From Prosthecobacter sp. (GTDB lineage Bacteria; Verrucomicrobiota; Verrucomicrobiia; Verrucomicrobiales; Verrucomicrobiaceae): DNA of 52,100 bases. Where the stretch lies: positions 1 through 52,100 of the forward strand of contig NZ_JAGRPF010000146.1 in assembly GCF_020439865.1 (NCBI RefSeq). Reading direction: 5' to 3'. Under the pieces are notes generated by a model, which did no database searches, was not told the DNA's origin, and saw only the letters and a list, made by a program, of their open reading frames with translations. Below are positions 1 through 8,590 of this stretch, piece by piece (position 1 is the stretch's first letter; the number at the start of each line of letters is the position of its first letter). The position numbers and the translations under genes are program-made.

Positions 1-285
1 AAGGACATCAGCCCGATCCTCGACGATCCGAAGGCCAAGGTGCACGATTTTGCCTTCAGCGTGGCCGGCACGAGCAAAGGTCTCATGCTCCGTGACGACC
101 GCTGGGTTTACATTCAATACGGCGAGGACGCGAAAGGCGGCATCGAGCTCTTCGACATGCACAAGGACCCAAAGCAGTACACCAATCTTGCCAACTCGCC
201 CGAACACGCGCCAGTAGTGATCAAATGGAAGGAACGTCTCGCCGCGAAGCTCAAGGAAGTGCGTGCGAACGATTTGAATCCGTGA
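1..285 (+). CDS. Sulfatase, C-terminal end (5' part outside the window)
   Basis: The frame is open from base 1 to TGA at 283-285, giving the last 94 residues of a protein that begins upstream. The segments LMLRDDRWVYIQYG and IELFDMHKDPKQYTNLA match the closing C-terminal subdomain of type I sulfatases (a basic strand, then a Phe/Tyr-Asp ... Asp-Pro ... Asn-Leu pattern). The catalytic half is missing, so substrate and active-site class cannot be judged. The ending is most like iduronate-2-sulfatase-type enzymes, but that is a weak inference. It lies 10 bp upstream of a small secreted protein on the same strand and probably shares its transcript. Confidence 0.85.
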   Translation, partial: KDISPILDDPKAKVHDFAFSVAGTSKGLMLRDDRWVYIQYGEDAKGGIELFDMHKDPKQYTNLANSPEHAPVVIKWKERLAAKLKEVRANDLNP

Positions 286-295
286 TCTTGACCTT

Positions 296-943
296 ATGAA
301 ACCAACCATAGTCCTTCTCTTTCTCAGCCTCGCGCTATCTGCCTTTGCACAAACATCACCACAGACATCGATCTGCACGCCGGACACGCTGATTGTCTCG
401 ACACCGTTCAACGAGCCCGCGCCACCGACGCGCAAGGGTACGATCAACGGCTGGCAGGCGGGCATTGGCGAATGGAGTGTGAAGGACGGTGCGCTGCATG
501 GCGATGAACTCGCTGAGAACAATCATCCTTCCTCCTGCACGTATCGTTTTGAGGCCGCCGACATCGTCATCACGGCGCAGTTCCGGCTCGGCACGGCGAC
601 GCAGATCGCCTTCGCGTGTCGCGACACGGTGCCGCCGAACAACCATCTCGGCCGCACCTTCATCAGCAAAGACGCCATCTGGGTGACGCGCATGTCGGGC
701 ATCTCGAAGACCACCAAATCGGAGAAGCTCGCCGAACTCAAGACACCCATCGATCCCGAGGCCTGGCATACGATCACGATCGAGATCTGCGGCGATCATT
801 ATCGCGCCAAAGTGGACGATCACGTCGTCGAAGCGCAGCACGAACGCTACAAGGACGCCAAGGGCATCGTTGCGCTCGTCAACAAAGGCCAGGGCGCGCA
901 GTTCAAGAACGTCTCCATCTGGCACGCCAAGCCGAAGAAGTGA
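296..943 (+). CDS. Secreted DUF1080/LamG-like beta-sandwich protein
   Basis: 215 residues. Residues 1-19 are a clear signal peptide (MKPTIVLLFLSLALSAFAQ). The rest has the features of the DUF1080 / concanavalin A-like fold: an early 'GTINGWQAGIGEWSVKDGALHG' type strand pair, alternating strands, 'WHTITIEICGDHYRAKVDDHVV' and a final 'FKNVSIWHA' strand. Proteins of this group bind or cleave sugars (3-keto-disaccharide hydrolase-like domains) in Verrucomicrobiota and Planctomycetota, but I see no catalytic signature that would settle enzyme versus binder. It follows the truncated sulfatase by 10 bp and a second family member lies at 7912-8571, so a role in handling the same glycans is inferred. 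Confidence 0.72.
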   Translation: MKPTIVLLFLSLALSAFAQTSPQTSICTPDTLIVSTPFNEPAPPTRKGTINGWQAGIGEWSVKDGALHGDELAENNHPSSCTYRFEAADIVITAQFRLGTATQIAFACRDTVPPNNHLGRTFISKDAIWVTRMSGISKTTKSEKLAELKTPIDPEAWHTITIEICGDHYRAKVDDHVVEAQHERYKDAKGIVALVNKGQGAQFKNVSIWHAKPKK

Positions 944-959
944 ATCCAATCATCGCACG

Positions 960-1421
960 ATGTCTCTTCCACTCGTCATTCAGGAGCGGATCGAACGGTC
1001 CTTCGGACTCTTTCGTGATCTCGTGGAGTGCATCGATCCGGACGCGTTGAGTTCCAAACTGCCCGGGCTGCCGTCGAACGCGGTCGGGCTGCAGTTGTGG
1101 TGTGTCGTGGGCGCCCGCGAAAGCTACGCACAGGCGATTAAGGCCGGGCAATGGGCGGGCTTCACCTGCTCGCTGGATGTCACCACGCAAAAGAACGCGG
1201 TCGCCGAGGCGCTGCGCCGTTCGGCGGAAGGCGTGCTCGCGGAACTCGGCGGCATGGATGCCTTCACGGACGTGCAACACCGGCTGGTCGTCGATCTCCT
1301 CGAGCACGAAGCGGCGCATCAGGGCCAGCTCATTCGCTATCTTTACGGCCTGCGGCTTCCCATTCCCGAAAGCTGGAAGGCACGTTTCGCTCTGGAGGAC
1401 CATTCGCCGCGACTTGGCTGA
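960..1421 (+). CDS. DinB-family four-helix protein
   Basis: 153 residues, no signal peptide, so cytoplasmic. The ATG at 960 is chosen because the family begins just ahead of the 'ERIERSFGLFRDLVE' helix; upstream in-frame codons overlap the preceding gene. The segment 'LEHEAAHQGQLIRYLYGL' is the typical metal-binding last helix of DinB/YfiT-like proteins, with His residues spaced to hold a divalent metal. Family members are thiol-dependent transferases or of unknown role. It lies between a secreted glycan protein and a sulfatase, 16 bp after the former, and has no obvious link to sulfatase work. Function in this organism is unknown. Confidence 0.7.
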   Translation: MSLPLVIQERIERSFGLFRDLVECIDPDALSSKLPGLPSNAVGLQLWCVVGARESYAQAIKAGQWAGFTCSLDVTTQKNAVAEALRRSAEGVLAELGGMDAFTDVQHRLVVDLLEHEAAHQGQLIRYLYGLRLPIPESWKARFALEDHSPRLG

Positions 1422-1467
1422 AATCGCCGCGCTGTCTGCTCGTTACGTTGTTTCACCGACCTTGATC

Positions 1468-2994
1468 ATGATACGCCTCGCTCTGCTCCTGCTCTCCGTC
1501 CTCGGCACCTCGCTCTTTGCCGCGAAGCCGAACATTCTATTCATCTACACGGACGATCATTCGTATCGCACGATGTCATGTTACGAAGGCGCGGAGTCGT
1601 GGGCGCGCACGCCGAACATGGACAAACTGGCATCACGTGGCGTGCGCTTCACGCATGCCTACATCGGCACGTGGTGCATGCCTTCGCGCGTGACGATGCT
1701 CACCGGCCATCATCAGTACGGCGCGAAGACGATGCGCATGGAAGGCCCGTATCCCGGCAGCGAGTATGATCCCGCGCAGTGCCCGTTCTGGCCGGCGGTC
1801 TTCCGCAAAAACGGCTACCACACGGCGCAGATCGGCAAATGGCACTCCGGCACGGATGCGGGCTTCGGTCGCGATTGGGATCATCAGATCGTGTGGAATC
1901 GTCCGAAGCATCCCGCGAACGCGCCGAACTACTACTACGACCAGCTGCTTTCCATCGACGGCGGCGAGCCCCACGTGGTGAAGGGCTACTCCACCGACAA
2001 CTACACGCGCTGGGCCATCGATTACATCAAAGGCGAAAAGCGCGACACCACGAAGCCCTGGTATCTCTGGCTGTGCTACGGCGGCGTGCATGCGCCATAT
2101 CAACCGGCGGAACGTCATCTCAACGACTACCCCGGCGCGACCGTCGCCACACCGGCGGACATTTATCCGCCGCGTCCCGGCAAGCCCGGTTACATGCAAA
2201 AGATCGCCGCCTGGGAAAAAGGGCCGACAGGCGAACCGGTGCTGAGCGACAAGGCGATCGGCAGCGAAGTCGGCGATGAGTTTGAGCGCGACCGCGGTCG
2301 CACGCTCTCGACATGGTCGCGTCAATATCATCAGGCCGTGCGCGCGCTGGATGAAGGCATCGGCCAGGTCCTCGCCGCGCTCGAAGAGTCCGGTCAGCTT
2401 CAGAACACGCTCGTCGTTCTCACCGCGGATCAAGGCTACGCCTGGGGCCAGCACGGCTTCCGCGCCAAGCTCGCACCCTACGATGCGAACATCCGCTCGC
2501 CGCTCATCATTTCCATGCCCGGCACGCTGCCAGAGGGCAAGGTCTGCCGCACGCCCGTCGGCGGCGCTGATCTGCCACCCACCTTCTTCAGCTTCGCCGG
2601 ACTCGAGCTTCCGTGGAAGATGCACGGCCACGATCTCACGCCGCTGCTAAAAAATCCCGACACGAAATGGCCGCACACGACGATCATACCCTTCACCGCC
2701 GACAAATTCGGCGCCGACTGCGACGTGGTGCCCGCGCCGCCCGGCAATCATCACAAGACCGGCATCCCTTGGTATGTGATGCTCGCCAAAGGCCATCACA
2801 AATACATCCGCACGCTCGAAGCGAACGAACCCGAGGAGCTCTACGACTTGCAATCCGATCCTGACGAGCTCACGAACATTGCCGGACGACCTGAGAACGC
2901 GGAGCTGCTCCAAAAACTCCGCGCCGCCGCCGTCGCCGAACTCAAACGCACCGACGCAAAGATGGTGGATTCGTTGCCGCCGGTGAAGGAGTAA
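1468..2994 (+). CDS. Secreted type I sulfatase (CMPSR active site)
   Basis: 508 residues. The ATG at 1468 starts a signal peptide (MIRLALLLLSVLGTSLFA) followed directly by the N-terminal metal-site strand KPNILFIYTDDHS. The formylglycine motif is C-M-P-S-R with Cys near residue 70, followed by V-T-M-L-T-G-H-H. Other conserved points are QIGKWHSG (the Lys/His pair) and LTADQGYAWGQHGF (second metal/sulfate loop, with Gln in the place of the usual His/Asn). The C-terminus has the usual 'ELYDLQSDPDELTNIA' segment. It hydrolyses a sulfate ester after maturation of Cys to formylglycine, in the periplasm or outside the cell. Substrate not predictable. It starts a run of four tandem sulfatases. Confidence 0.95.
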   Translation: MIRLALLLLSVLGTSLFAAKPNILFIYTDDHSYRTMSCYEGAESWARTPNMDKLASRGVRFTHAYIGTWCMPSRVTMLTGHHQYGAKTMRMEGPYPGSEYDPAQCPFWPAVFRKNGYHTAQIGKWHSGTDAGFGRDWDHQIVWNRPKHPANAPNYYYDQLLSIDGGEPHVVKGYSTDNYTRWAIDYIKGEKRDTTKPWYLWLCYGGVHAPYQPAERHLNDYPGATVATPADIYPPRPGKPGYMQKIAAWEKGPTGEPVLSDKAIGSEVGDEFERDRGRTLSTWSRQYHQAVRALDEGIGQVLAALEESGQLQNTLVVLTADQGYAWGQHGFRAKLAPYDANIRSPLIISMPGTLPEGKVCRTPVGGADLPPTFFSFAGLELPWKMHGHDLTPLLKNPDTKWPHTTIIPFTADKFGADCDVVPAPPGNHHKTGIPWYVMLAKGHHKYIRTLEANEPEELYDLQSDPDELTNIAGRPENAELLQKLRAAAVAELKRTDAKMVDSLPPVKE

Positions 2995-3000
2995 CGGCGC

Positions 3001-3065
3001 TTGCCGGATCCGACACCTCATTTGCTGAGATGGCCGGATGACGGGCGTCGTTTGAAATCGCGCCC
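3001..3065 (+). promoter_or_regulatory. Conserved bipartite upstream element, copy A
   Basis: TCCGACAC at 3009-3016, TTTGCTGAGA at 3021-3030 and CGTTT at 3049-3053, 17 nt before the ATG of the sulfatase at 3066. The same blocks at identical spacing precede the sulfatases at 4593 and 26897. Seen directly; the role (promoter or operator) is inferred. Confidence 0.6.
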
Positions 3066-4502
3066 ATGAAGTTCCTCGCCGCCATCGTCTCATCTGCCAT
3101 CCTGCTGCATTCGTCATTCGCAGCGGAGTCGCGGCCGAACATCTTGTTCATCCTCACCGAGGATCAGGGTGCGCACATGAGCGCGCTGGGCACAGCGGGC
3201 ATCCAAACACCTCACATAGATGCGCTGGCGAAGTCAGGCGTGCTGTTTCGTCAGGCGTATGTCGCATATCCGGTCTGCTCAGCTTCAAAGGCGGCCATCT
3301 ACACGTCTCTGCACAATCACACCAACGGCCTGCTCAACAACACGGCGAACTACCACAAACCCGCCGACCAACTGACCGCCGCGGAGAAGAAGCGTTCGGT
3401 GTATGTCGAGAACCGCATCCACAGTGACACCCAAACGCTGGTCGAGCGACTCAAGAACGCCGGTTACTATCAAGGCGTGACGCACAAGCTGCACGTCGCC
3501 CCGGTGGAACGCTTTCCGTATGATGAGTTCATTCCACACAGCGACGGCAAGGCGGCTGCCGGCTTTTTCCAACGGGCGAAACAGACGGGAAAGCCGTGGC
3601 ATCTGTTCTTCAACATCTCAGTCTCGCATCGGCCCTTTCCAAACAGCGACAAGGTCAAAATTCGCGTGAATCCCGCCGAGGTGAAGCTGCCCGCGTTCCT
3701 TCCTGACACGCCGGTCATTCGCCAGGACTGGGCGGAATACCTCGCCGCCATCGAAAAGGCGGATCAATACGTCGGCGAGGTGCTCGCCGCGCTGCGCGCA
3801 TCCGGCGCGGAACCCAACACCATCGTCGTCTTCCTTGGCGATCACGGACCGTGCTATGCACATGGCAAGATGACGCTGCATGACCTCGGATTGCAGGTGC
3901 CGCTGGTCATTCGCATGCCGGGCGGATCGCAAGGCATCGTCAGCGACGCGCTTGCAAGCGAACTCGATCTCGCGCCAACCTTGCTCGATCTTATCGGACT
4001 CAAGCCGTTCGCCAAATCGCACGGCGTGAGTTTGCGGCCTATTCTCGAAGGAAATGCATACGCCAACCCTCGCGAATTCGTCTTCGCCGAAGTGTCAGAC
4101 CGCGGGCCGTTGCCGAACGACGGCATGCAGGAGCGCTCGGTCCAAGATCGGCGTTGGAAGCTCATTTACCGCGAAAAGACCGAAACGAACTGGCGACAGG
4201 TGAACGCCGACTCCATCGAACCGAAGCCCTGGGGCAATCGCGCCTACAACGAGACCCTCCGCGTCAAAGACCAGTTCCCCGAGGCCTATCGCATCCTCGC
4301 CGAAATGCATCCGCAGGCGCTCAGTGGCCGCGTTCCCGCGCTCGAGTTCTACGATCTCCAGTCCGACCCCGACGAAATGCACAATCTCGCCAACGATCCC
4401 GCCCACCACGCTCAACGCGACCGCCTTTACGCTGCGCTGCTCAAGTGGACCCGCGACACGGCCGACACCTCCATCCACCCGCCCGCCAAGTTGCCTGATT
4501 GA
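3066..4502 (+). CDS. Secreted sulfatase with variant active site CSASK
   Basis: 478 residues; signal peptide at 1-20, then RPNILFILTEDQG, where the usual Asp-Asp is Glu-Asp. The nucleophile region reads V-C-S-A-S-K-A-A-I-Y-T-S, Cys near residue 71: compared with the C-x-P-x-R consensus, Pro is Ala and Arg is Lys. The usual GKWH is replaced by THKLH. The Asp-His of the second metal site is kept (VFLGDHGPCYAHGK). Overall it resembles the N-sulfoglucosamine sulfohydrolase-like branch, where such variants occur, so it may still be active, perhaps on N- or O-sulfated amino sugars; this is inference. It is preceded by the conserved element at 3001-3065 and followed by another copy of that element and a further sulfatase. 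Confidence 0.92.
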   Translation: MKFLAAIVSSAILLHSSFAAESRPNILFILTEDQGAHMSALGTAGIQTPHIDALAKSGVLFRQAYVAYPVCSASKAAIYTSLHNHTNGLLNNTANYHKPADQLTAAEKKRSVYVENRIHSDTQTLVERLKNAGYYQGVTHKLHVAPVERFPYDEFIPHSDGKAAAGFFQRAKQTGKPWHLFFNISVSHRPFPNSDKVKIRVNPAEVKLPAFLPDTPVIRQDWAEYLAAIEKADQYVGEVLAALRASGAEPNTIVVFLGDHGPCYAHGKMTLHDLGLQVPLVIRMPGGSQGIVSDALASELDLAPTLLDLIGLKPFAKSHGVSLRPILEGNAYANPREFVFAEVSDRGPLPNDGMQERSVQDRRWKLIYREKTETNWRQVNADSIEPKPWGNRAYNETLRVKDQFPEAYRILAEMHPQALSGRVPALEFYDLQSDPDEMHNLANDPAHHAQRDRLYAALLKWTRDTADTSIHPPAKLPD

Positions 4503-4522
4503 CCCGGCGCCGCCGTCGTGCC

Positions 4523-4592
4523 GGAGTCTGCCACATCCGACACAACCTTTGCTGAGATGTTCGGACAGCTTGGTTCGTTTACGCGCACCACC
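4523..4592 (+). promoter_or_regulatory. Conserved bipartite upstream element, copy B
   Basis: TCTGCCACATCCGACAC ends at 4543, TTTGCTGAGA is at 4548-4557 and CGTTTACGCGCACC begins at 4576, 17 nt before the ATG at 4593. Inter-block distances equal those of copies A and C. Copies B and C also share the CGTTTACGCGCACC leader. It lies just after the stop of the preceding sulfatase gene. Confidence 0.6.
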
Positions 4593-6053
4593 ATGCGCCG
4601 CCTCTTCTTCGCCATCCTTTTCGTTCCGGCATTGTGTGCCGCCGCAGCGGCTGCTCAAAAGCCTAACATTCTCTACCTGCTGACCGATCAATGGCGCGGC
4701 ATGGCCACCGGCTACGCGGGTGATCCGAACGTGAAGACGCCGAATCTGGACCGACTCGCGAAGGAGGGGGTGAACTTCAGCAATGCGGTTTCGGTTTGTC
4801 CCGTCTGCACGCCGCATCGTTCCGCTTTGATGACCGGGCGCTTTCCGACATCCACCGGCATGTTTTTGAACGATGCCTATCTTCCGTCGGAGGAACTGTG
4901 CATGGCGGAGATTCTCCAAGAAGCGGGCTACGATCGCGGATTCATCGGCAAGTGGCACATCGACGGCCACGGGCGCGAAAACTTCATTCCGGCGGAGCGC
5001 CGTCAGGGATTCGACTATTGGAAGGGAAACGAATGCACGCACACCTACAACCATTCGCCGTATTACAGCGGGAACGATCCCGAGAAGAAGTTCTGGGACG
5101 ACTATGATGCCTTCGCGCAGACGAAGGATGCGCAGGGTTACATCAAGACGCAGGCTGGAAGCGGAAAACCCTTCGCGCTGGTGATCGCCTACGGACCGCC
5201 GCACTTCCCGCACGCAACCGCGCCGGATGAATACAAGAAGCTTTATCCGCCGGATCAGCTCAAGCTCGCGCCGAGCGTGCCGGAGTCGCAGCAGGCCGCA
5301 GCGCGCAAGGAGTTGCAGGGCTACTACGCGCACTGCACCGCGCTCGACCGTTGCATCGGCGATCTGCTTGCCACGTTGGATGAAACTGGAGCGACGGAGA
5401 ACACCATCGTGGTCTTCTCCGCCGATCATGGTGAAACGATGGGCTCGCACGGCAATCGTCCGGCGCAGAAGCAGGTGCCGTGGGTGGAGGCTGCGTGTGT
5501 GCCGTTTCTGCTGCGCTATCCCGCAGCACAAGGTGCAAAGGGTGTCACCGTGAAAACACCGCTCACCACGCCGGACATTTTGCCGACGCTGCTCGGCCTC
5601 GCCGGAGTGCCGATCCCCGCCAGCATTGAAGGCGACGACTTGTCCGCCGCCGTGCGTGATCCCGCAAACGCCGGAGACCGTGCCGCCTTGTATGAAGGCA
5701 TTTCGCCCTTCGCCAACCTCGGCCCCGAAGGCAAAGGCAACGACCGCAACTACCGCGCCATCCGCACCAGTCGCTACACCTACGTTCGCGATCTGAACGG
5801 CCCCTGGCTGCTCTACGATGACGAAACCGATCCCTTCCAGATGAACAATCTCGTCGGCAAACCCGAGGCCGCCGAACTGCAGAAGGATCTCGACGCCCGA
5901 CTTCAGGCCGAGCTCAAAAAGCGCGGCGATGAGTTCCGAGAAGGCCAGTATTACATCGACCTCTGGGGCTACAATGCCCGTGCTGGCAGCAGCATTTCCT
6001 ACCGCTTCAATGCCGAAGTGCAGTCGCCGAAGAAACGTGCGTCCGTAAAATAG
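4593..6053 (+). CDS. Secreted type I sulfatase (CTPHR active site)
   Basis: 486 residues. The ATG at 4593 is chosen because it starts the signal peptide (MRRLFFAILFVPALCAAAAAA) and sits 17 nt behind the conserved upstream CGTTT block; the reading frame stays open further upstream through that element. The first metal strand is ILYLLTDQWRG, with Asp-Gln rather than Asp-Asp, as in choline-sulfatase/arylsulfatase-like branches. The active site is C-T-P-H-R (Cys near 72), followed by SALMTGRFP. FIGKWHIDG and VFSADHGETMGSHG complete the site. The C-terminus carries LLYDDETDPFQMNNLV. It cleaves a sulfate ester outside the cytoplasm; the substrate is unknown. Confidence 0.95.
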   Translation: MRRLFFAILFVPALCAAAAAAQKPNILYLLTDQWRGMATGYAGDPNVKTPNLDRLAKEGVNFSNAVSVCPVCTPHRSALMTGRFPTSTGMFLNDAYLPSEELCMAEILQEAGYDRGFIGKWHIDGHGRENFIPAERRQGFDYWKGNECTHTYNHSPYYSGNDPEKKFWDDYDAFAQTKDAQGYIKTQAGSGKPFALVIAYGPPHFPHATAPDEYKKLYPPDQLKLAPSVPESQQAAARKELQGYYAHCTALDRCIGDLLATLDETGATENTIVVFSADHGETMGSHGNRPAQKQVPWVEAACVPFLLRYPAAQGAKGVTVKTPLTTPDILPTLLGLAGVPIPASIEGDDLSAAVRDPANAGDRAALYEGISPFANLGPEGKGNDRNYRAIRTSRYTYVRDLNGPWLLYDDETDPFQMNNLVGKPEAAELQKDLDARLQAELKKRGDEFREGQYYIDLWGYNARAGSSISYRFNAEVQSPKKRASVK

Positions 6054-6065
6054 AACAACCACTTC

Positions 6066-7850
6066 ATGAAGATCATCGCCGTTCTTGCTTCCTCATTCAT
6101 CGTTCTGGTTTCGTCATTCGCGGCGGACACGCGCCCCAACATCATCGTCATCTATACGGACGACCACGGCCACGCGGACCTCGGCATTCGCGGCATCGAA
6201 AAGGATCTCAAGACGCCGAATCTCGATGCGCTGGCGCGCAGCGGTGTGATCGCCAAACACGGTTACAGCAGCGCGCCGCAGTGCGTGCCGTCGCGAGGCG
6301 GACTGATGACCGGCAAGTTTCAGGGGCGCTTCAATCTCGACAACAACCAGTCCTCGCTCGACGGCTTCAACAAGGAGACGACCATCGCCACTCGACTGCA
6401 AAACGCGGGTTACGTGACGGCGCAGTTTGGCAAATGGCACCTCGGGCCGTTGCCGGAGATCACGCGACATGGCTTCCGGCATGTGTATGCGCAGCACGGG
6501 CAACAGAAGTTCTCCGCGAACATTACGGCCGATGGCAAAGACCGACCGATGGGCGATCTCGCGCCCGAGTATTATCATCTCGATGGCTGCTCGAAGGCCG
6601 CCGCATCCATCATCGAGCGCTACAAGGACGATCCGTTCTTCCTGTACATCGCGTTTCGTGCACCGCACACGCCGCTCGATGCACCGCAGAGCTACAAGGA
6701 CCGCTTTCCCGGCGAGATGCCGGAACGCCGCCGCGCCGCGCTCGGCATGCTGGCGGCCGTTGATGAAGGCGTCGGACTCATTACGAGCACCTTGAAAAAA
6801 CTCGGCCTTACCGAGAAGACGCTGATCTTTTTGATCGGCGACAACGGTGCGCCGTTGAAGATTCACAAGACAGACTCCCCGCTCAATGGCGATGCCGGCG
6901 GCTGGGACGGCAGCCTGAACACGCCGCTCAACGGCGAAAAAGGCATGCTCTCCGAAGGCGGCATGCATGTGCCGTTTCTCATCGCGTGGCCCGGCACCAT
7001 TCCCAGCGGTCAGATCTACGAGCATCCCGTCAGCGCGCTCGATGTCGCCGCCACCGCAGCGGCTTTGGCTGATGTGAAGGTGAATCCCGGTGATCTCGAC
7101 GGCGTGAATCTCATCCCACATCTCACCGGCGAAAACAAAGCTCCTCCGCATGACGCATTGATGTGGCGTTGGGTGGCGCAGAGTGCGATTCGCGAAGGTA
7201 AATGGAAACTCCTGCGTGGCGGCGACCGCGAATACCTCTACGACCTCGGCGCCGACATCGAGGAGAAACACAACCTCGCCTCACAGGAGCCTGAGATCGC
7301 CACGCGTCTCCGTTCGAAGCTCAAAGCCTGGGCCGATGAACTCAATCCGCCCGGCATGGCGCTTGGCCCCATGGCGCCCGTCTGGAACGATTACTTCGAC
7401 TTCTACCTCGAAGGCAAACCCGCCCAGAAGCCCGTGGCCAAAACCGAGCCCGACACCAGCGCCACCCACGGCTGGATCGCCCGTAATGGCACGCTCACGA
7501 TGAAGGGCGGAGTCTTTGTCCTGACACCCGAGAACGCAAAGAAGCCCGCCTTCATCACCCGCAGCCAGCTCAAGCTCGCCGGTCCCGTCACCGCAAAGAT
7601 CACTCTCAAAACCACCGCAACAGGCGCGGGCGCCATCGCGTGGCGCATGAGCGATGACAAAGACTTCCTCCCCGCCAACCGCGTCACCTTTGACCTCAAA
7701 GCCACCGACGACTGGCAGACGCATGAAATCACCCTGCCCGCCAACGGTCGCGTCATTCACCTGCGTGTGCACGTGCCTCCGGGTCCCGCATCCATTCGTG
7801 AGATCGGTGTCAAGTCTGCCGACGGGAGGTTTGTTTCACTCCTGAAATAG
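6066..7850 (+). CDS. Secreted type I sulfatase with an extra C-terminal beta domain
   Basis: 594 residues, about 120 longer than a plain sulfatase. A signal peptide (to about residue 19) is followed by RPNIIVIYTDDHG, the active site C-V-P-S-R (Cys near 73), FGKWHLG, and FLIGDNGAPLK as the second metal loop. The catalytic part ends near residue 460. Residues about 468-594 form a separate, strand-rich domain ('HGWIARNGTLTMKGG' ... 'DDWQTHEITLPANG' ... 'IREIGVKS') that aligns by eye with the C-terminal domain of the sulfatase at 26897. A substrate-binding or surface-attachment role for it is inferred. It starts 12 bp after the previous sulfatase stop, so the two are probably co-transcribed. Confidence 0.94.
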   Translation: MKIIAVLASSFIVLVSSFAADTRPNIIVIYTDDHGHADLGIRGIEKDLKTPNLDALARSGVIAKHGYSSAPQCVPSRGGLMTGKFQGRFNLDNNQSSLDGFNKETTIATRLQNAGYVTAQFGKWHLGPLPEITRHGFRHVYAQHGQQKFSANITADGKDRPMGDLAPEYYHLDGCSKAAASIIERYKDDPFFLYIAFRAPHTPLDAPQSYKDRFPGEMPERRRAALGMLAAVDEGVGLITSTLKKLGLTEKTLIFLIGDNGAPLKIHKTDSPLNGDAGGWDGSLNTPLNGEKGMLSEGGMHVPFLIAWPGTIPSGQIYEHPVSALDVAATAAALADVKVNPGDLDGVNLIPHLTGENKAPPHDALMWRWVAQSAIREGKWKLLRGGDREYLYDLGADIEEKHNLASQEPEIATRLRSKLKAWADELNPPGMALGPMAPVWNDYFDFYLEGKPAQKPVAKTEPDTSATHGWIARNGTLTMKGGVFVLTPENAKKPAFITRSQLKLAGPVTAKITLKTTATGAGAIAWRMSDDKDFLPANRVTFDLKATDDWQTHEITLPANGRVIHLRVHVPPGPASIREIGVKSADGRFVSLLK

Positions 7851-7911
7851 AAGTCTATCGTCAAGCAACCGGCGTGTCCGCACGTAACAGAGAACACTTT
7901 CATTCCCAACC

Positions 7912-8571
7912 ATGATCAAACACCTCATCACGCTCCTCAGTCTCGCGCTCACTTCACTCAGCGTTGCGGAAACTCCTGAAACGCTCAACGGCCTGCCGCT
8001 CATCTTCAGCGAGGACTTTGAAAAAGGCTTCGATCGCTGGAAAATCATGGACCCAGCGAGCTGGACGCATCGTGTCGTGGACGGGAATGCCGTGTTTGGC
8101 ATCAACCAGCGCGAGAGCGCCTACAAGCCGCCGTATCGCAGCCCGTTTCACATCGCGCTGATCAAGGATGTCTCCGTGGCGGACTTCGTGCTCACCTTCC
8201 GTGTTCGCAGCACCAAGGACACTGGCAACCACCGCGACTGCTGCATCATCTTCAACCATCAGGACGCCGCCAACTTCTACTACGCCCACCTTGGTGCGAA
8301 ACCCGATCCGAACAGCGGCCAGATCATGATCGTGAAAAACGCGCCGCGCACTCCGATCACCCAGAACACGAAGAACGTGCCATGGACGGATGACTGGCAT
8401 CAGGTAAAGGTCGTGCGCGATACAACGAAGGGCAGCATCGAGGTCTATTTCGATGACATGACGACGCCCCAGCTCAGCGCCAACGACAAGACCTTTGGCA
8501 AAGGCCGCATCGGCATCGGTTCGTTCGACGACATGGACGATTTCGATGACGTGCGGCTGTATGGGAAGTGA
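7912..8571 (+). CDS. Secreted DUF1080/LamG-like protein
   Basis: 219 residues with a signal peptide at 1-19 (MIKHLITLLSLALTSLSVA). The opening 'PLIFSEDFEKGFDRWKIMD' followed by paired strands, 'YYAHLGAKPDPNSGQIMIV', 'DDWHQVKVVRD' and the closing 'DMDDFDDVRLYG' is typical of secreted jelly-roll proteins of the DUF1080 / family 16-like group in Verrucomicrobiota. The pattern of acidic residues near the end suggests a calcium-bound jelly roll. No catalytic Glu pair of true GH16 enzymes was identified, so binding may be its role. It follows the sulfatase at 6066 by 61 bp and ends 19 bp before a phospholipase C-like gene. Confidence 0.75.
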   Translation: MIKHLITLLSLALTSLSVAETPETLNGLPLIFSEDFEKGFDRWKIMDPASWTHRVVDGNAVFGINQRESAYKPPYRSPFHIALIKDVSVADFVLTFRVRSTKDTGNHRDCCIIFNHQDAANFYYAHLGAKPDPNSGQIMIVKNAPRTPITQNTKNVPWTDDWHQVKVVRDTTKGSIEVYFDDMTTPQLSANDKTFGKGRIGIGSFDDMDDFDDVRLYGK

Positions 8572-8590
8572 ACTCGAGCCGCAGCCATCC

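Noticed and set aside
3009..3026. Copy A read as a normal sigma-54 promoter
   Set aside because: Spacing fits TGGCAC-N5-TTGC, but the almost invariant GG is GA in all three copies and a third block (CGTTT) is equally conserved. Kept only as an alternative in the finding.
4095..6062. Long open frame (655 codons) on the minus strand opposite the sulfatases at 3066 and 4593
   Set aside because: It spans two genes and the regulatory gap between them, and has no recognisable domain; an antisense artefact of GC-rich codons.
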